NCBI GenBank assembly: GCA_025463425.1
Contig: JAOBWQ010000642.1
Location: 1 to 49,196, forward strand
Direction: 5' to 3'
Source: Ilumatobacteraceae bacterium
Lineage (GTDB): Bacteria; Actinomycetota; Acidimicrobiia; Acidimicrobiales; Ilumatobacteraceae
DNA: 49,196 bases
Position 1 is the first letter of the stretch. Each line of letters begins with the position of its first letter. Below are positions 17,615-25,956 of the stretch, one piece after another. The notes under the pieces are model-generated. The model had not been told where the DNA came from, did no database searches, and worked only from the letters and a program-made list of their open reading frames with translations. Made by a program: the position numbers and the translations under genes.

Positions 17615-18187
17615 ATGAGCAACCCGTCGACCGATGCCACTCACAAGCGGGTCGGTGTGCCCGCCGCGCAGGATGACGCCGTCGCGCGCATGCCCTACCA
17701 ACTGCCGCCCTCGCCCGATGTGGCCACCGATGTGATCGTGCCGGGTTTGCTCGACGATGTCGACGAACGGTTGTGGGTGCCGCAATCCGAGCACGTCTCG
17801 TTCCGGCCGCTGCTGCTGTCGGCCTCCCAGGGCTACTACGTGAACCTGCTGCGAGTCCGTCGCTCCGGCGTGCTCAGCCGGCATCGCCATGCCGGCCCGG
17901 TGCATGCGCATGTGCTGCGCGGCCGGTGGTTCTATCTCGAGCACGACTGGGTCGCCGAGACCGGCACGTACGCCTACGAGTCGCCGGGGGAGGTCCACAC
18001 GCTCATCGTTCCCGACGACGTGACCGAGATGATCACCCTCTTCCACGTCACCGGCGGTCTCGTCTACGTCGATCCGTACGGCGTGCCGATCGGCTACGAG
18101 GACGCGCACACCAAGCTGGCCATGGCCCGGCAGCACTACACCGAGGTCGGCCTCGGCGCCGACCACGTGGAGCAGTTCGTCCGCTGA
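17615..18187 (+). CDS. Cupin-domain dioxygenase-like protein (2,4'-dihydroxyacetophenone dioxygenase family)
   Basis: Protein of 190 residues with a cupin beta-barrel. The metal-binding first motif is seen as LSRHRHAGPVHAHVLRGRW and the second in YESPGEVHTLIVPDD. Sequence style and length fit the cupin family that includes 2,4'-dihydroxyacetophenone dioxygenase and acetylacetone-cleaving enzyme, which use non-heme iron to cleave C-C bonds. The substrate is unknown. The start is the ATG at 17615; GTG one codon upstream is equally possible. It begins seven bases after the metalloprotease stop and is probably the last gene of that run. Confidence 0.82.
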   Translation: MSNPSTDATHKRVGVPAAQDDAVARMPYQLPPSPDVATDVIVPGLLDDVDERLWVPQSEHVSFRPLLLSASQGYYVNLLRVRRSGVLSRHRHAGPVHAHVLRGRWFYLEHDWVAETGTYAYESPGEVHTLIVPDDVTEMITLFHVTGGLVYVDPYGVPIGYEDAHTKLAMARQHYTEVGLGADHVEQFVR

Positions 18188-18201
18188 CGGAACGCGGCCG
18201 G

Positions 18202-20562
18202 TCACTCGGAGCGGAGGATGAGCGCCGGTTCGAGCTTGGCGGCGCGGTGGCCGGGCAGCACGGCGAGCGCGTTCGCCACCACGATGGCGATCGGCGCGAT
18301 CAGCAGGATCCCGACGAACGCGATCGGCGAGCGGAACGTGAGCGGCACACGATCGGTGATCGCCTGCCAACCAGCCCGGCCGGCCAGCAACCCGAGCGGC
18401 AGGCCGAAGAGCAGACCGACCACTGCCACGGTCGATCCCTGCACGGCGAGCACGATCCGCGATCCGGTCCTGGTGACGCCGAGAGCGCTCATCACCGCGA
18501 AGTCCTTGCCGCGGCGGCGCACCGTGGTGAACAGGGCGTGGCCGACGGCGACGATGCCGAGCACGGTCAGGAAGCTCGCGAGCAGCGTCGGTAGGCGGCG
18601 CACGTTGTGCAGGTTGCTCAGCTCGTAGGGCACCTCCGCCGGTGCGACATCGGAGGCGACCGGCGCCAGTGCGGTCGCGAGCGTCTGGGTCTGGTCGGCG
18701 ATGTGATCGCGGTCGGCGAAGCGCACGGCGATCGCGAACTCTGCACCCTCCTGCGTGTCCTGTCGGCCGAGGAGGTCGAACCAACGGCTGTTGGACACCC
18801 AGGCGCCCTCGTCGAACTGGGCGTGAACGTCCGATGGGAAGAGACCGAGGCCGACGACTCGCGCGGCGCGGCCGTCCTCCAGCTGGATCGTGTCGCCGAT
18901 GTCGACCCCGAGATCGCGGGCGGTCGACGGTCCGAGCTCGATCTCGTCGTCGGCGTCGGGCGGGCGGCCCTGCAGGGTCACCAGCTGGATCTGCGAGCCC
19001 GTGCCCCGGGGGATGACCGTGAAGGTCGGCACGCCGACCTCGCCGATCTGCACGGTCACGCGCCCGATCGTGCCGGTCGCGGCGAGGCCGGGCTGATCGA
19101 TGACCGCGTCGACGATGGTCGGGTTCACGCCCTCGAGGCTCGTGTCCTCAGCATTCGGCGTGACCGTCACGTCCCAGGCGACGCCGGCCACCTGCGGGTG
19201 GCTGAGCGAGTCGTCGAGACCGTGGTTGAGCGTGACGATCGCGACGATGCCGGCGACGGCGGCGACCGCTCCGACCAGGGCCGAGCGAGAGCCACCCCGC
19301 CCGGTGCTGCGGTTGCCCTCCAGCGCCATCCGTACTCCGACGCCGACGGCGAGCGGGCGCATCAGCCCCACCCTCGTCAGCAGCGAGGCGCGGACGCGGC
19401 GGCGCCCGTCGGTCGGCGCCGCGGCGAGCCAGCTGGACAGCGCGACTTGAGCCGTGATCAACACGACGAGTGCGACGATGGCGCCAAGGACCAGCGCGAC
19501 GTCGACCCGGATGCCGCGCGCCGGGTCGACCTGGGCGGCGAGACCGACGGGAAACCATCGAGACGCGATGGTGGTCGTGAGCGCCAGCGTGAGTGCCGCA
19601 GTGATGGCCGTGAGCGTGTGCGGGCGGAGCGCGGCAGCCAGCATCTCGCGTCTCGTCATCCCGAGCGCGCGCAGCGTCGGCACATCGGATCCGATCGTCG
19701 CTGCGGAGCGGGCGATGGCTTGACCGACGAAGACGAGCCCGGCCAGCGCGACGATCCCCGCGAGGAGCATCAGCATCGCCTTCTCGACGTCCGTTGTCGC
19801 CGTGACGCGGCGTGCGGTCGTGCGCAGATCGAGCACGGGCACACCGGCGAAGAGGTCGCGGCTCGCGTCACGACGCAGCGCCGTCATGTCTCCGCCGCCA
19901 TGGCGGAGTTGGACGAACGCGTTCTCGGCGAACTCGACTTGGTCGCCGTACTTGGCGAAGAAGGCGGGAGACACGAATCCGCCGCTGGTGAACTCCCAGC
20001 TCAAGGACGTGTGGATCACACCGACGACCGTCAGCTGCACGGACGGTCCCGATCCGGGGACGTCGCCGACCGCCGGGTCGTACCGTCCGAACGCGTCGAA
20101 CTGGACGGTGGATCCCAGCGGCGGAGCGTCGGCTCCCGCTTGGTCGTCGACCACCACCTCGTTCGGCTTGCTCGGATCGAACATCCGCCCGGCGACGACG
20201 ATCGGCCTGTCGATCTGTTGCAACCAGACGTCGTCACTCGGCCCGAACATCACGGTGTACTCGTCACCGACGAGGCCGAAGAGCAACCGCCATCGCGCGA
20301 TTGAGGCGACCTCTGGTCGAGAGGCGAGCGTGGTCCAGTAGGGCTTGTCGCTCGATGTCTGCGACGCGAAGACGACGGCGTCGCTGGCGTTGTTGCGCGC
20401 TTCGAGCCGATGCAGGGCGGTTGCCGTGCGCTGGGCGCCGTCGAACGCCGCGACGGCCAGCCCTGCCGTCAGTCCGGCGAGGACGCCGAGCACGACCAAC
20501 GACTTCCACCGTGCGCGCAGATCGGTTCGACTCCACAGATCGACGGGTGACTGCGCGGGCAT
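18202..20562 (-). CDS. FtsX-type ABC transporter permease
   Basis: Protein of 786 residues of the MacB/FtsX permease superfamily. There is one N-terminal membrane helix (about 20-40), a large extracytoplasmic domain, a cluster of three helices (near ATTDVEKAMLMLLAGIVALAG), a second extracytoplasmic domain, and three final helices ending in the typical PALILRSE tail. It thus contains two FtsX units. These transporters usually move lipoproteins, peptides or envelope factors, or transmit force to enzymes. No ATPase is adjacent on this strand; the nearest is at 23159, across a divergent pair. Internal sequences such as GRPPDADDEIELGPSTARDLGVDIGDT closely match the permease at 25957, so they are paralogs. 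The ATG at 20562 lies 118 bases from the divergent gene. Confidence 0.9.
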   Translation of the reverse strand: MPAQSPVDLWSRTDLRARWKSLVVLGVLAGLTAGLAVAAFDGAQRTATALHRLEARNNASDAVVFASQTSSDKPYWTTLASRPEVASIARWRLLFGLVGDEYTVMFGPSDDVWLQQIDRPIVVAGRMFDPSKPNEVVVDDQAGADAPPLGSTVQFDAFGRYDPAVGDVPGSGPSVQLTVVGVIHTSLSWEFTSGGFVSPAFFAKYGDQVEFAENAFVQLRHGGGDMTALRRDASRDLFAGVPVLDLRTTARRVTATTDVEKAMLMLLAGIVALAGLVFVGQAIARSAATIGSDVPTLRALGMTRREMLAAALRPHTLTAITAALTLALTTTIASRWFPVGLAAQVDPARGIRVDVALVLGAIVALVVLITAQVALSSWLAAAPTDGRRRVRASLLTRVGLMRPLAVGVGVRMALEGNRSTGRGGSRSALVGAVAAVAGIVAIVTLNHGLDDSLSHPQVAGVAWDVTVTPNAEDTSLEGVNPTIVDAVIDQPGLAATGTIGRVTVQIGEVGVPTFTVIPRGTGSQIQLVTLQGRPPDADDEIELGPSTARDLGVDIGDTIQLEDGRAARVVGLGLFPSDVHAQFDEGAWVSNSRWFDLLGRQDTQEGAEFAIAVRFADRDHIADQTQTLATALAPVASDVAPAEVPYELSNLHNVRRLPTLLASFLTVLGIVAVGHALFTTVRRRGKDFAVMSALGVTRTGSRIVLAVQGSTVAVVGLLFGLPLGLLAGRAGWQAITDRVPLTFRSPIAFVGILLIAPIAIVVANALAVLPGHRAAKLEPALILRSE

Positions 20563-20587
20563 CTCTGCATCTTGGCCAGAGCGATCG

Positions 20588-20604
20588 GCCACCACAATGG
20601 TGGC
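20588..20604. promoter_or_regulatory. Operator-like inverted repeat in a divergent intergenic region
   Basis: GCCACCA-CAA-TGGTGGC is a perfect 7-bp inverted repeat. Another copy of the right half, TGGTGGC, lies at 20620-20626. Both are in the 118-base gap between the FtsX permease and the cyclic-nucleotide-binding gene, so they could serve either promoter. Confidence 0.4.
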
Positions 20605-20680
20605 GGCGCGTTCGCGCGGTGGTGGCAGCCACACTTCGCGACGCCAGGCTTCACCCTGTCGACCCCGGCCGGCAGAGTCG

Positions 20681-21712
20681 ATGATGGCCTGCATGCGCAG
20701 CACTGCATCGATCACCGCACTCTCGTGGATCCCGTCGGAAGCGATTGCCGGACTCGCCAAGCTGCCCTTCAGAACCGGTCTGGCCCACTTCGACGTCGCG
20801 CCGCCCGCACGGATCGACACACCGGGTGCGACCTTGGAGGAACTGCGTGCCGCCGATCGGTTCCGGTTCGCGAACCGGCTCGACGCATGGATCGAGGTCG
20901 ACGACGACGGCAAGATCGTGGATGCAGGGTACGCGGGCGGCGGGCTGCTCGGCTCGACCACGCTGAGCCTCGGTCGGGGCATCTCGATCGCCGCGGTGCC
21001 GCTCCCCGACAAGCAGGCCGAGCCCGAGTTCGGGCCGGGATGGGTGCGCTTCCTGCAGACCGCCGGCGGACGGACGGGCGTCCCTGCACCGCGCACGGTG
21101 CGCCGCCCGCCGTTCATCCAGTACCACGCGCCGATCGCGTGGTCGACGCTGGCGTTGACCATTCACGCCGACGGCACGGCCGAGGGCCAGCTCGTCGGCG
21201 CCAGTCCGTTCCCGCGCCACTGGGTGTACGACACCGCCGGGCAACTGCTGGCCAAGACCGGGCTGATCGACTTCAAGACGTGGTACAAGGAGGCGTTCGG
21301 GGATCACACGCCCTGGGGCGACCTCGATTCGCCGGCACTCGTGACCGCCGTGGAGACGGCCCTGGAACGAGAGCTGTCCAAGGCGATCATGAGAGGGTCG
21401 GCGAAGCCGAAGGTGCGCACTGTCAAAGCCGGTGCGACGTTGGTCAACCAGGGTGACGAGGGCGACGAGATGTACGTCCTCCTCGACGGTGTGCTCGGCC
21501 TCGAGGTGGACGGGCACGAGCTGGCCGAGCTCGGACCCGGGACGGTGGCCGGCGAGCGAGCGATCCTCGAGGGCGGTCGACGAACAGCGACGTTGCGGGC
21601 CGTCACGACCTGCAAGGTGGCGGTGGCGTCCGCCGCCACGGTGGACATCGAGGCCCTGCGTCGTCTGTCGGCCGATCACCGCCGCGAGCACGCGAATGTG
21701 ATCGCCAAGTGA
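20681..21712 (+). CDS. Cyclic nucleotide-binding domain protein with uncharacterised N-terminal domain
   Basis: Protein of 343 residues. The C-terminal about 110 residues form a cNMP-binding (CRP-like) beta-roll: VKAGATLVNQGDEGDEMYVLLDG, then the phosphate-binding cassette GERAILEGGRRTATLRA with its conserved Glu and Arg. There is no helix-turn-helix, so it is not a CRP transcription factor. The N-terminal about 230 residues (FANRLDAWIEVDDDGKIVD, FPRHWVYDTAGQL, DFKTWYKEAFG) match no family I can name. The stop overlaps the GTG of the response-regulator-cyclase, which could make its ligand. Start choice among ATG 20681, 20684 and 20693 is unresolved. Confidence 0.82.
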   Translation: MMACMRSTASITALSWIPSEAIAGLAKLPFRTGLAHFDVAPPARIDTPGATLEELRAADRFRFANRLDAWIEVDDDGKIVDAGYAGGGLLGSTTLSLGRGISIAAVPLPDKQAEPEFGPGWVRFLQTAGGRTGVPAPRTVRRPPFIQYHAPIAWSTLALTIHADGTAEGQLVGASPFPRHWVYDTAGQLLAKTGLIDFKTWYKEAFGDHTPWGDLDSPALVTAVETALERELSKAIMRGSAKPKVRTVKAGATLVNQGDEGDEMYVLLDGVLGLEVDGHELAELGPGTVAGERAILEGGRRTATLRAVTTCKVAVASAATVDIEALRRLSADHRREHANVIAK

Positions 21713-23028
21713 ACGAACCCAGCGGCGGCATCACGGTCTTCCTCGCCGACGACAACATCATCGTCCGCGAGGGCGTGCGTGCGATGTTGGCACGCAACCC
21801 CGACATCGAGATCGTCGGTGTGGCTGATGACTACGACTCCCTCGTCGCCGGCGCGTCCACGTTGGCGCCGAACGTCGTGGTGTCCGACATCCGGATGCCG
21901 CCGTCGTTCCAGTCCGAGGGCATCGACGGCTGCAAGGAGATCCGCAAACGACACCCCGGTACCGGAGTGGTGATCCTGTCCCAGTTCGACGATCCCGACT
22001 ATGCGATCGCGCTGCTCAGCGAAGGCGCCGCAGGGTATGCCTATCTGCTCAAGGATCACATCGCCCAAGGCGACCAACTCGTCGCTGCGATCCGAGCGGT
22101 GGCGACGGGTGGGTCGGTCCTCGATCCCTCCATCGTCGACGCGATGGTGCGGCCGGCCGTTCGCAAGGGCGACCTGTCCGCAGACGAGGAAGCGCTGCTG
22201 GCGATGCTGGCCGAAGGCAAGCCGATCAAGGCGATCGCTGTCGCGCGCAAGGCGACGCCGGCCGCCGTCAACCACGAAGTGGAGCTGCTGTTCGCGGGCC
22301 TGGCCACCAGCGCGTCCGCCGGAGCGCAGGGAGCCCTGCGGCGGCTGCGCATGCTGCACGACGCGATCGTCAGTCGTGAAGAGCAGGGTGAGTCGTTGTC
22401 CCGCCTCCTGCCCGGCGGTCTCGCCGAGAAGCTGTTGGCGTCCGGCCGCGAGCTGGGCGAGTCGGAGATGCTGACCGTCACGGTGGTGATGAGCGACATC
22501 CGCGGCTACTCGACGATCTCCGAGCACGCCGACCTCTCGACGTTGGCGCGTCAGCTGAACACGCACCGGGCGGAGATGAACCGGGCCATCATCGGCGAGG
22601 GCGGCACCGTGATGCAGTACGTCGGCGACGCGGTGATGGCCGTGTTCGGTGCGCCGGTGCCGAGCCTCGACCACGCAGATCGCGCCGTCGCCGCTGTGGC
22701 GGCGATGCATCTCGCCCAGCAGGCGGTCAACGCATCGTGGCTCGAGGCCGGGTTGCCACCGTTCCCGATCGGGATCGGAGTGTCGACGGGGGAGGTCGCC
22801 GCGGCCCTGCTGGGTTCCGAAGAGCGCGCTGAGTACACGATGGTCGGGGACGTCGTGAACCTCTGCCAACGTCTGCAGCAGTTCGCGGCCAGCGGTCAGT
22901 CGGTGCTCAGCGAGGCGACGTGGGATGCGCTGTCGGTGAAGCCGGGCGCGTACGAGCGGCTCGACCCGCAGATGGTGAAGGGTCGCGACAGCGCGGTGCA
23001 GCCGTACCGCATCGGACCGTTGGGTTGA
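21709..23028 (+). CDS. Response regulator-class III nucleotide cyclase fusion
   Basis: Protein of 439 residues with three parts. Residues 8-130 are a receiver domain with acidic pocket ADDN, phospho-acceptor D60 (SDIRMPP) and YLLKD. Residues about 155-200 (DLSADEEALLAMLAEGKPIKA) look like a decayed LuxR-type helix-turn-helix. The C-terminus (about 255-430) is a class III cyclase: metal aspartates D263 (SDIRGYS) and D307 (YVGDAVMAVFG), transition-state N384 and R388 in GDVVNLCQRL. Of the residues that select ATP, the usual Lys is Gln303 and the Asp position is Thr377 (EYTMVG), the latter as in class IIIb. Adenylate cyclase activity is likely but not certain. GTG overlaps the stop of the cNMP-binding gene, so the two are translated together. 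Confidence 0.88.
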   Translation: MNEPSGGITVFLADDNIIVREGVRAMLARNPDIEIVGVADDYDSLVAGASTLAPNVVVSDIRMPPSFQSEGIDGCKEIRKRHPGTGVVILSQFDDPDYAIALLSEGAAGYAYLLKDHIAQGDQLVAAIRAVATGGSVLDPSIVDAMVRPAVRKGDLSADEEALLAMLAEGKPIKAIAVARKATPAAVNHEVELLFAGLATSASAGAQGALRRLRMLHDAIVSREEQGESLSRLLPGGLAEKLLASGRELGESEMLTVTVVMSDIRGYSTISEHADLSTLARQLNTHRAEMNRAIIGEGGTVMQYVGDAVMAVFGAPVPSLDHADRAVAAVAAMHLAQQAVNASWLEAGLPPFPIGIGVSTGEVAAALLGSEERAEYTMVGDVVNLCQRLQQFAASGQSVLSEATWDALSVKPGAYERLDPQMVKGRDSAVQPYRIGPLG

Positions 23029-23091
23029 CCGGGGCCGAGGACCCGGACCGGTGAGTGGTGCCAGCATCCCCCGACAGAGCGGAGAACGCCC

Positions 23092-23120
23092 TTGTCCGGA
23101 CCGGGTCGAGACGGTGAAAT
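23092..23120 (+). promoter_or_regulatory. Promoter candidate for the ATPase-kinase-permease operon
   Basis: TTGTCC (23092-23097) and TGAAAT (23115-23120) are spaced by 17 bases. A start near 23127 would leave a leader carrying the AGGAG ribosome site of the ATPase gene at 23148-23152. Confidence 0.35.
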
Positions 23121-23158
23121 GATCGTGAGCAGAGGTACGAGGCGATGAGGAGACTGCG

Positions 23159-23899
23159 GTGGAGCAATCAGTGAACGGGACAGCGGTCGAGGTACGGGGT
23201 GTGTATCGCACGTTCGAGGCGGAGGTGGCTCCGGTTCGCGCGCTCCGCGGGGCCGATCTGAGGGTGACCGCAGGCGAGTTCGTTGCCGTGATGGGACCGT
23301 CCGGTTGTGGCAAGAGCACGCTGCTCAACCTGATCGCCGGGTTGGATGTGCCCGATGAGGGCGAGGTGTTCGTGGCCGGTGAGTCGCTGCGCGGCAAGGA
23401 TGCCAACGACCTCGCCCGGATGCGCCGCACTCACATCGGCATCGTCTTCCAGTTCTTCAACCTGCTGGAGGGGATGACCGTTCAGGAGAACGTCGTCATG
23501 CCAGCGCTCATCGCCGGCGTGAAGCGCAAGGCAGCGGAGACCCGCGCACGCGACCTGCTCGACCTGCTCGGCCTTCCCGACAAGGCCAAGGCCGCGCCGA
23601 CCACCCTGTCGGGCGGGCAGCGCCAGCGCCTCGCGATCGCACGCGCTCTCGCCAACCGCCCGACGGTGCTGCTGGCCGACGAACCGACCGGAGCACTCGA
23701 CTCGGATGGCGGCGAAGAGATCCTCGAGCTGTTCCGTCGACTCCACGACGACAGCGGTCAGACGATCGTGTTGATCACGCACGATCAGCCCGTGGCCGAT
23801 GCTGCGTCGCGTCTCGTGCGCATGCGTGACGGACGCGTCGTCGACGATGGGTCTGCCGACGCAGCCGGCGTCGTGGTGTCGTCGAACGCGAGCGAATGA
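23159..23899 (+). CDS. ABC transporter ATP-binding protein, MacB/LolD type
   Basis: ATPase of 246 residues partnering FtsX-type permeases. Walker A GPSGCGKST (46-54), the Q-loop in VFQFFNLLEGMTVQENV, the signature LSGGQRQRLAIARAL, Walker B VLLADEPTGALD and the H-loop LITHD are all intact. The VFQFFNLL form of the Q-loop is typical of the LolD/MacB/FtsE branch. GTG 23159 is the start because AGGAG precedes it by six bases; this is one of the few genes here with a strong ribosome site. It leads a run with the histidine kinase (1-base gap) and the FtsX permease at 25957. Confidence 0.95.
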   Translation: MEQSVNGTAVEVRGVYRTFEAEVAPVRALRGADLRVTAGEFVAVMGPSGCGKSTLLNLIAGLDVPDEGEVFVAGESLRGKDANDLARMRRTHIGIVFQFFNLLEGMTVQENVVMPALIAGVKRKAAETRARDLLDLLGLPDKAKAAPTTLSGGQRQRLAIARALANRPTVLLADEPTGALDSDGGEEILELFRRLHDDSGQTIVLITHDQPVADAASRLVRMRDGRVVDDGSADAAGVVVSSNASE

Positions 23900-23900
23900 C

Positions 23901-25943
23901 TTGGCAACAGAACTGCGCCCGGCGTACTGCCTGCTGACCGCTCCGCTTGCGTCGATCGCCGCGATCGTCGCGATCATCCACCTCGACACCCTCCGTCCCA
24001 CCGACGTCGCGCGCGTCGCACTCGTGGTGGCGTGGGCGGCAGGTGGCGCGCTCGTCGGCATCCGGAGGCGCAGCGACCGACTCGGCCCGATCGCGCTCGG
24101 TGGTGCCGGTCTCGGCGCGATCGCGATGCTGGCCGACGCGTGGGATCAGCCGACGGTCGCGCGCCTCGTGCTGGGCGTGCTGCCGGTCGTCGGTCTGCAC
24201 CTCGTGGTCACGTTGCCGGACGGACGGATCGGGAGCGCGGCGCGCCAGCGGTGGATCGTCGTTGCCTACGTCGTCGGTGGAACCTGCGGACTGATCACTC
24301 CGCACGACGGGAGTGGTCCGGACATCTGGGTGTTCGTGTTGCTGTGGGGGGCAGCGGTGTCCATCGGCCTCCCCGCGTCGAACGGTCGCTACCGGGCCAC
24401 CGAGGCCGTCGATCGTCGGCGGATGCAGTGGGTCGCGTGGGCGATCGCTGTCGTCGCCGAGCTGTCGTTGGCCGTCGTCGCGCTCCGGTTGCTCGTCGAC
24501 TGGCCCCCGCATCCGGCAACGGTCGTGCTTGCCACCACCGTGCTGATCCCCTTGGCGCTCGCAGCCGGGACGCACGGCAAGATGGTGGCGCGCGTCGATC
24601 GACTGCTGACCCAGACCGTGGCGTTGGCAGGGCTCACCGCACTGGTGATCGCGGTGTACGTCGCCGTGGTCGTCGCTCACGGTCACGCATTGCGCGGCAA
24701 TGAGCGTTCCCTCCTGCTCCTCTCGATGGTCGCCGCGCTCGTCGCCGCCCTGGTGTTCCTGCCCCTGCGCACGCGCCTCGCCGATGCCGCCAACCAGCTC
24801 GTGTACGGAGAGCACACGGCGCCCGACGACGCGCTCCGCACCTGGGGCAGTCGACTGACGCGAGCGATCCCACTCGACGAGCTGTTGCTCCAGCTGACCG
24901 AGTCCCTGCGCAAATCGATGTCGCTCGTCGCCGCGGAGATCTACACCGGCGCCGACGGTCGGTACGAGCTCACCGCCGGCGTGCCCCACCGGACCGCAGA
25001 TCCGGTCGTCCTCGGTGTGAAGGAGCGCCAGGTCGTGGCCCGGGCCGGAGTCTCCGGTGGCACCTGGCTCGACGTCTGGATCCCGAAGCTGGCGCCCGAC
25101 AACAGCGCCAACACCCGTGTGGCCCCCATCGTCCACGGTGGCGCATTGCTCGGGCTGGTCGTGCTGACCCGCGATGCGTCGAGCGGTCTCCTCAACGACG
25201 AAGACGACCGTGTGCTCACCGAGCTCGCTCGCCAGGTCGCGCTGGCGCTGCACAACGTGCAGCTCGACTCCGCGCTGCAGGCGTCGCTCGAGGCGCTGCA
25301 ACAGACGAACCTCGAGCTCGAGCAGTCACGGCTGCGCATCGTCAGTGCCGGTGACGCCGAGCGGCGGAGGCTGGAACGCAACCTGCACGACGGTGCCCAG
25401 CAGCACCTCGTCGCGATGGCGGTCAAGCTGCGTCTCGCCGAAGAGCTCGTCGAGGACGATCCCGGTGAGGCCACCAAAGTGATCGAGGAGCTGCGCGACA
25501 ACCTCAAGGACGCGATCGCCGAGCTGCGCGCGCTGGCCCACGGCATCTTCCCGCCGCTGCTCTCGTCGGGAGGCCTGCGCGAGGCGTTGCCGGCGGCGGC
25601 CGGACGCGCTGCGCTGTACACGTCGGTCGAGACCGATGGCGTCGGCCGCTACACGCCGGAGATCGAATCCACCGTCTACTTCTGCTGCCTGGAAGCGATG
25701 CAGAACGCCGGAAAGCACGCCGGCGAAGATGCCGAGCTCGTGATCGTCGTCAGCGAGATCGGCAACGTGCTCACCTTCGACGTCACCGACGACGGCGCCG
25801 GGTTCACGCCCGGACCGCTCGGCGCGAGCGGCCACGGCTTCGTCAACATGACCGACCGCCTCGGTGCGGTGCATGGTCACCTGACCGTGCGCTCGACCCC
25901 TGGCGCTGGTACCACCATCCACGGCGAGATCCCACTGTCGTGA
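23901..25943 (+). CDS. Multi-pass membrane sensor histidine kinase, HisKA_3/NarX-DesK type
   Basis: Sensor kinase of 680 residues. The N-terminal about 300 residues hold eight or so membrane segments, followed by a GAF-like domain (about 330-460). A coiled coil (LQASLEALQQTNLELEQSRL) leads to the HisKA_3 dimerisation domain with phospho-acceptor H496 in RNLHDGAQQH. The HATPase domain has its N-box in EAMQNAGKHAG and G-boxes DDGAGFTPG and GHGFVNMTDRLG. Kinases of this type pair with NarL/LuxR response regulators. Two are encoded convergently at 28414-29504, and the receiver-cyclase lies upstream, so the partner is unresolved. The start is probably TTG 23901, one base after the ATPase stop. The upstream frame overlaps the ATPase and is unlikely. 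Confidence 0.9.
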   Translation: MATELRPAYCLLTAPLASIAAIVAIIHLDTLRPTDVARVALVVAWAAGGALVGIRRRSDRLGPIALGGAGLGAIAMLADAWDQPTVARLVLGVLPVVGLHLVVTLPDGRIGSAARQRWIVVAYVVGGTCGLITPHDGSGPDIWVFVLLWGAAVSIGLPASNGRYRATEAVDRRRMQWVAWAIAVVAELSLAVVALRLLVDWPPHPATVVLATTVLIPLALAAGTHGKMVARVDRLLTQTVALAGLTALVIAVYVAVVVAHGHALRGNERSLLLLSMVAALVAALVFLPLRTRLADAANQLVYGEHTAPDDALRTWGSRLTRAIPLDELLLQLTESLRKSMSLVAAEIYTGADGRYELTAGVPHRTADPVVLGVKERQVVARAGVSGGTWLDVWIPKLAPDNSANTRVAPIVHGGALLGLVVLTRDASSGLLNDEDDRVLTELARQVALALHNVQLDSALQASLEALQQTNLELEQSRLRIVSAGDAERRRLERNLHDGAQQHLVAMAVKLRLAEELVEDDPGEATKVIEELRDNLKDAIAELRALAHGIFPPLLSSGGLREALPAAAGRAALYTSVETDGVGRYTPEIESTVYFCCLEAMQNAGKHAGEDAELVIVVSEIGNVLTFDVTDDGAGFTPGPLGASGHGFVNMTDRLGAVHGHLTVRSTPGAGTTIHGEIPLS

Positions 25944-25956
25944 GAACGGTCGCGGC

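Noticed and set aside
23799-23900. Longer N-terminus of the histidine kinase starting inside the ATPase gene
   Set aside because: The extra residues are Cys/Arg/Ser-rich without membrane character and overlap a well-conserved ATPase C-terminus.
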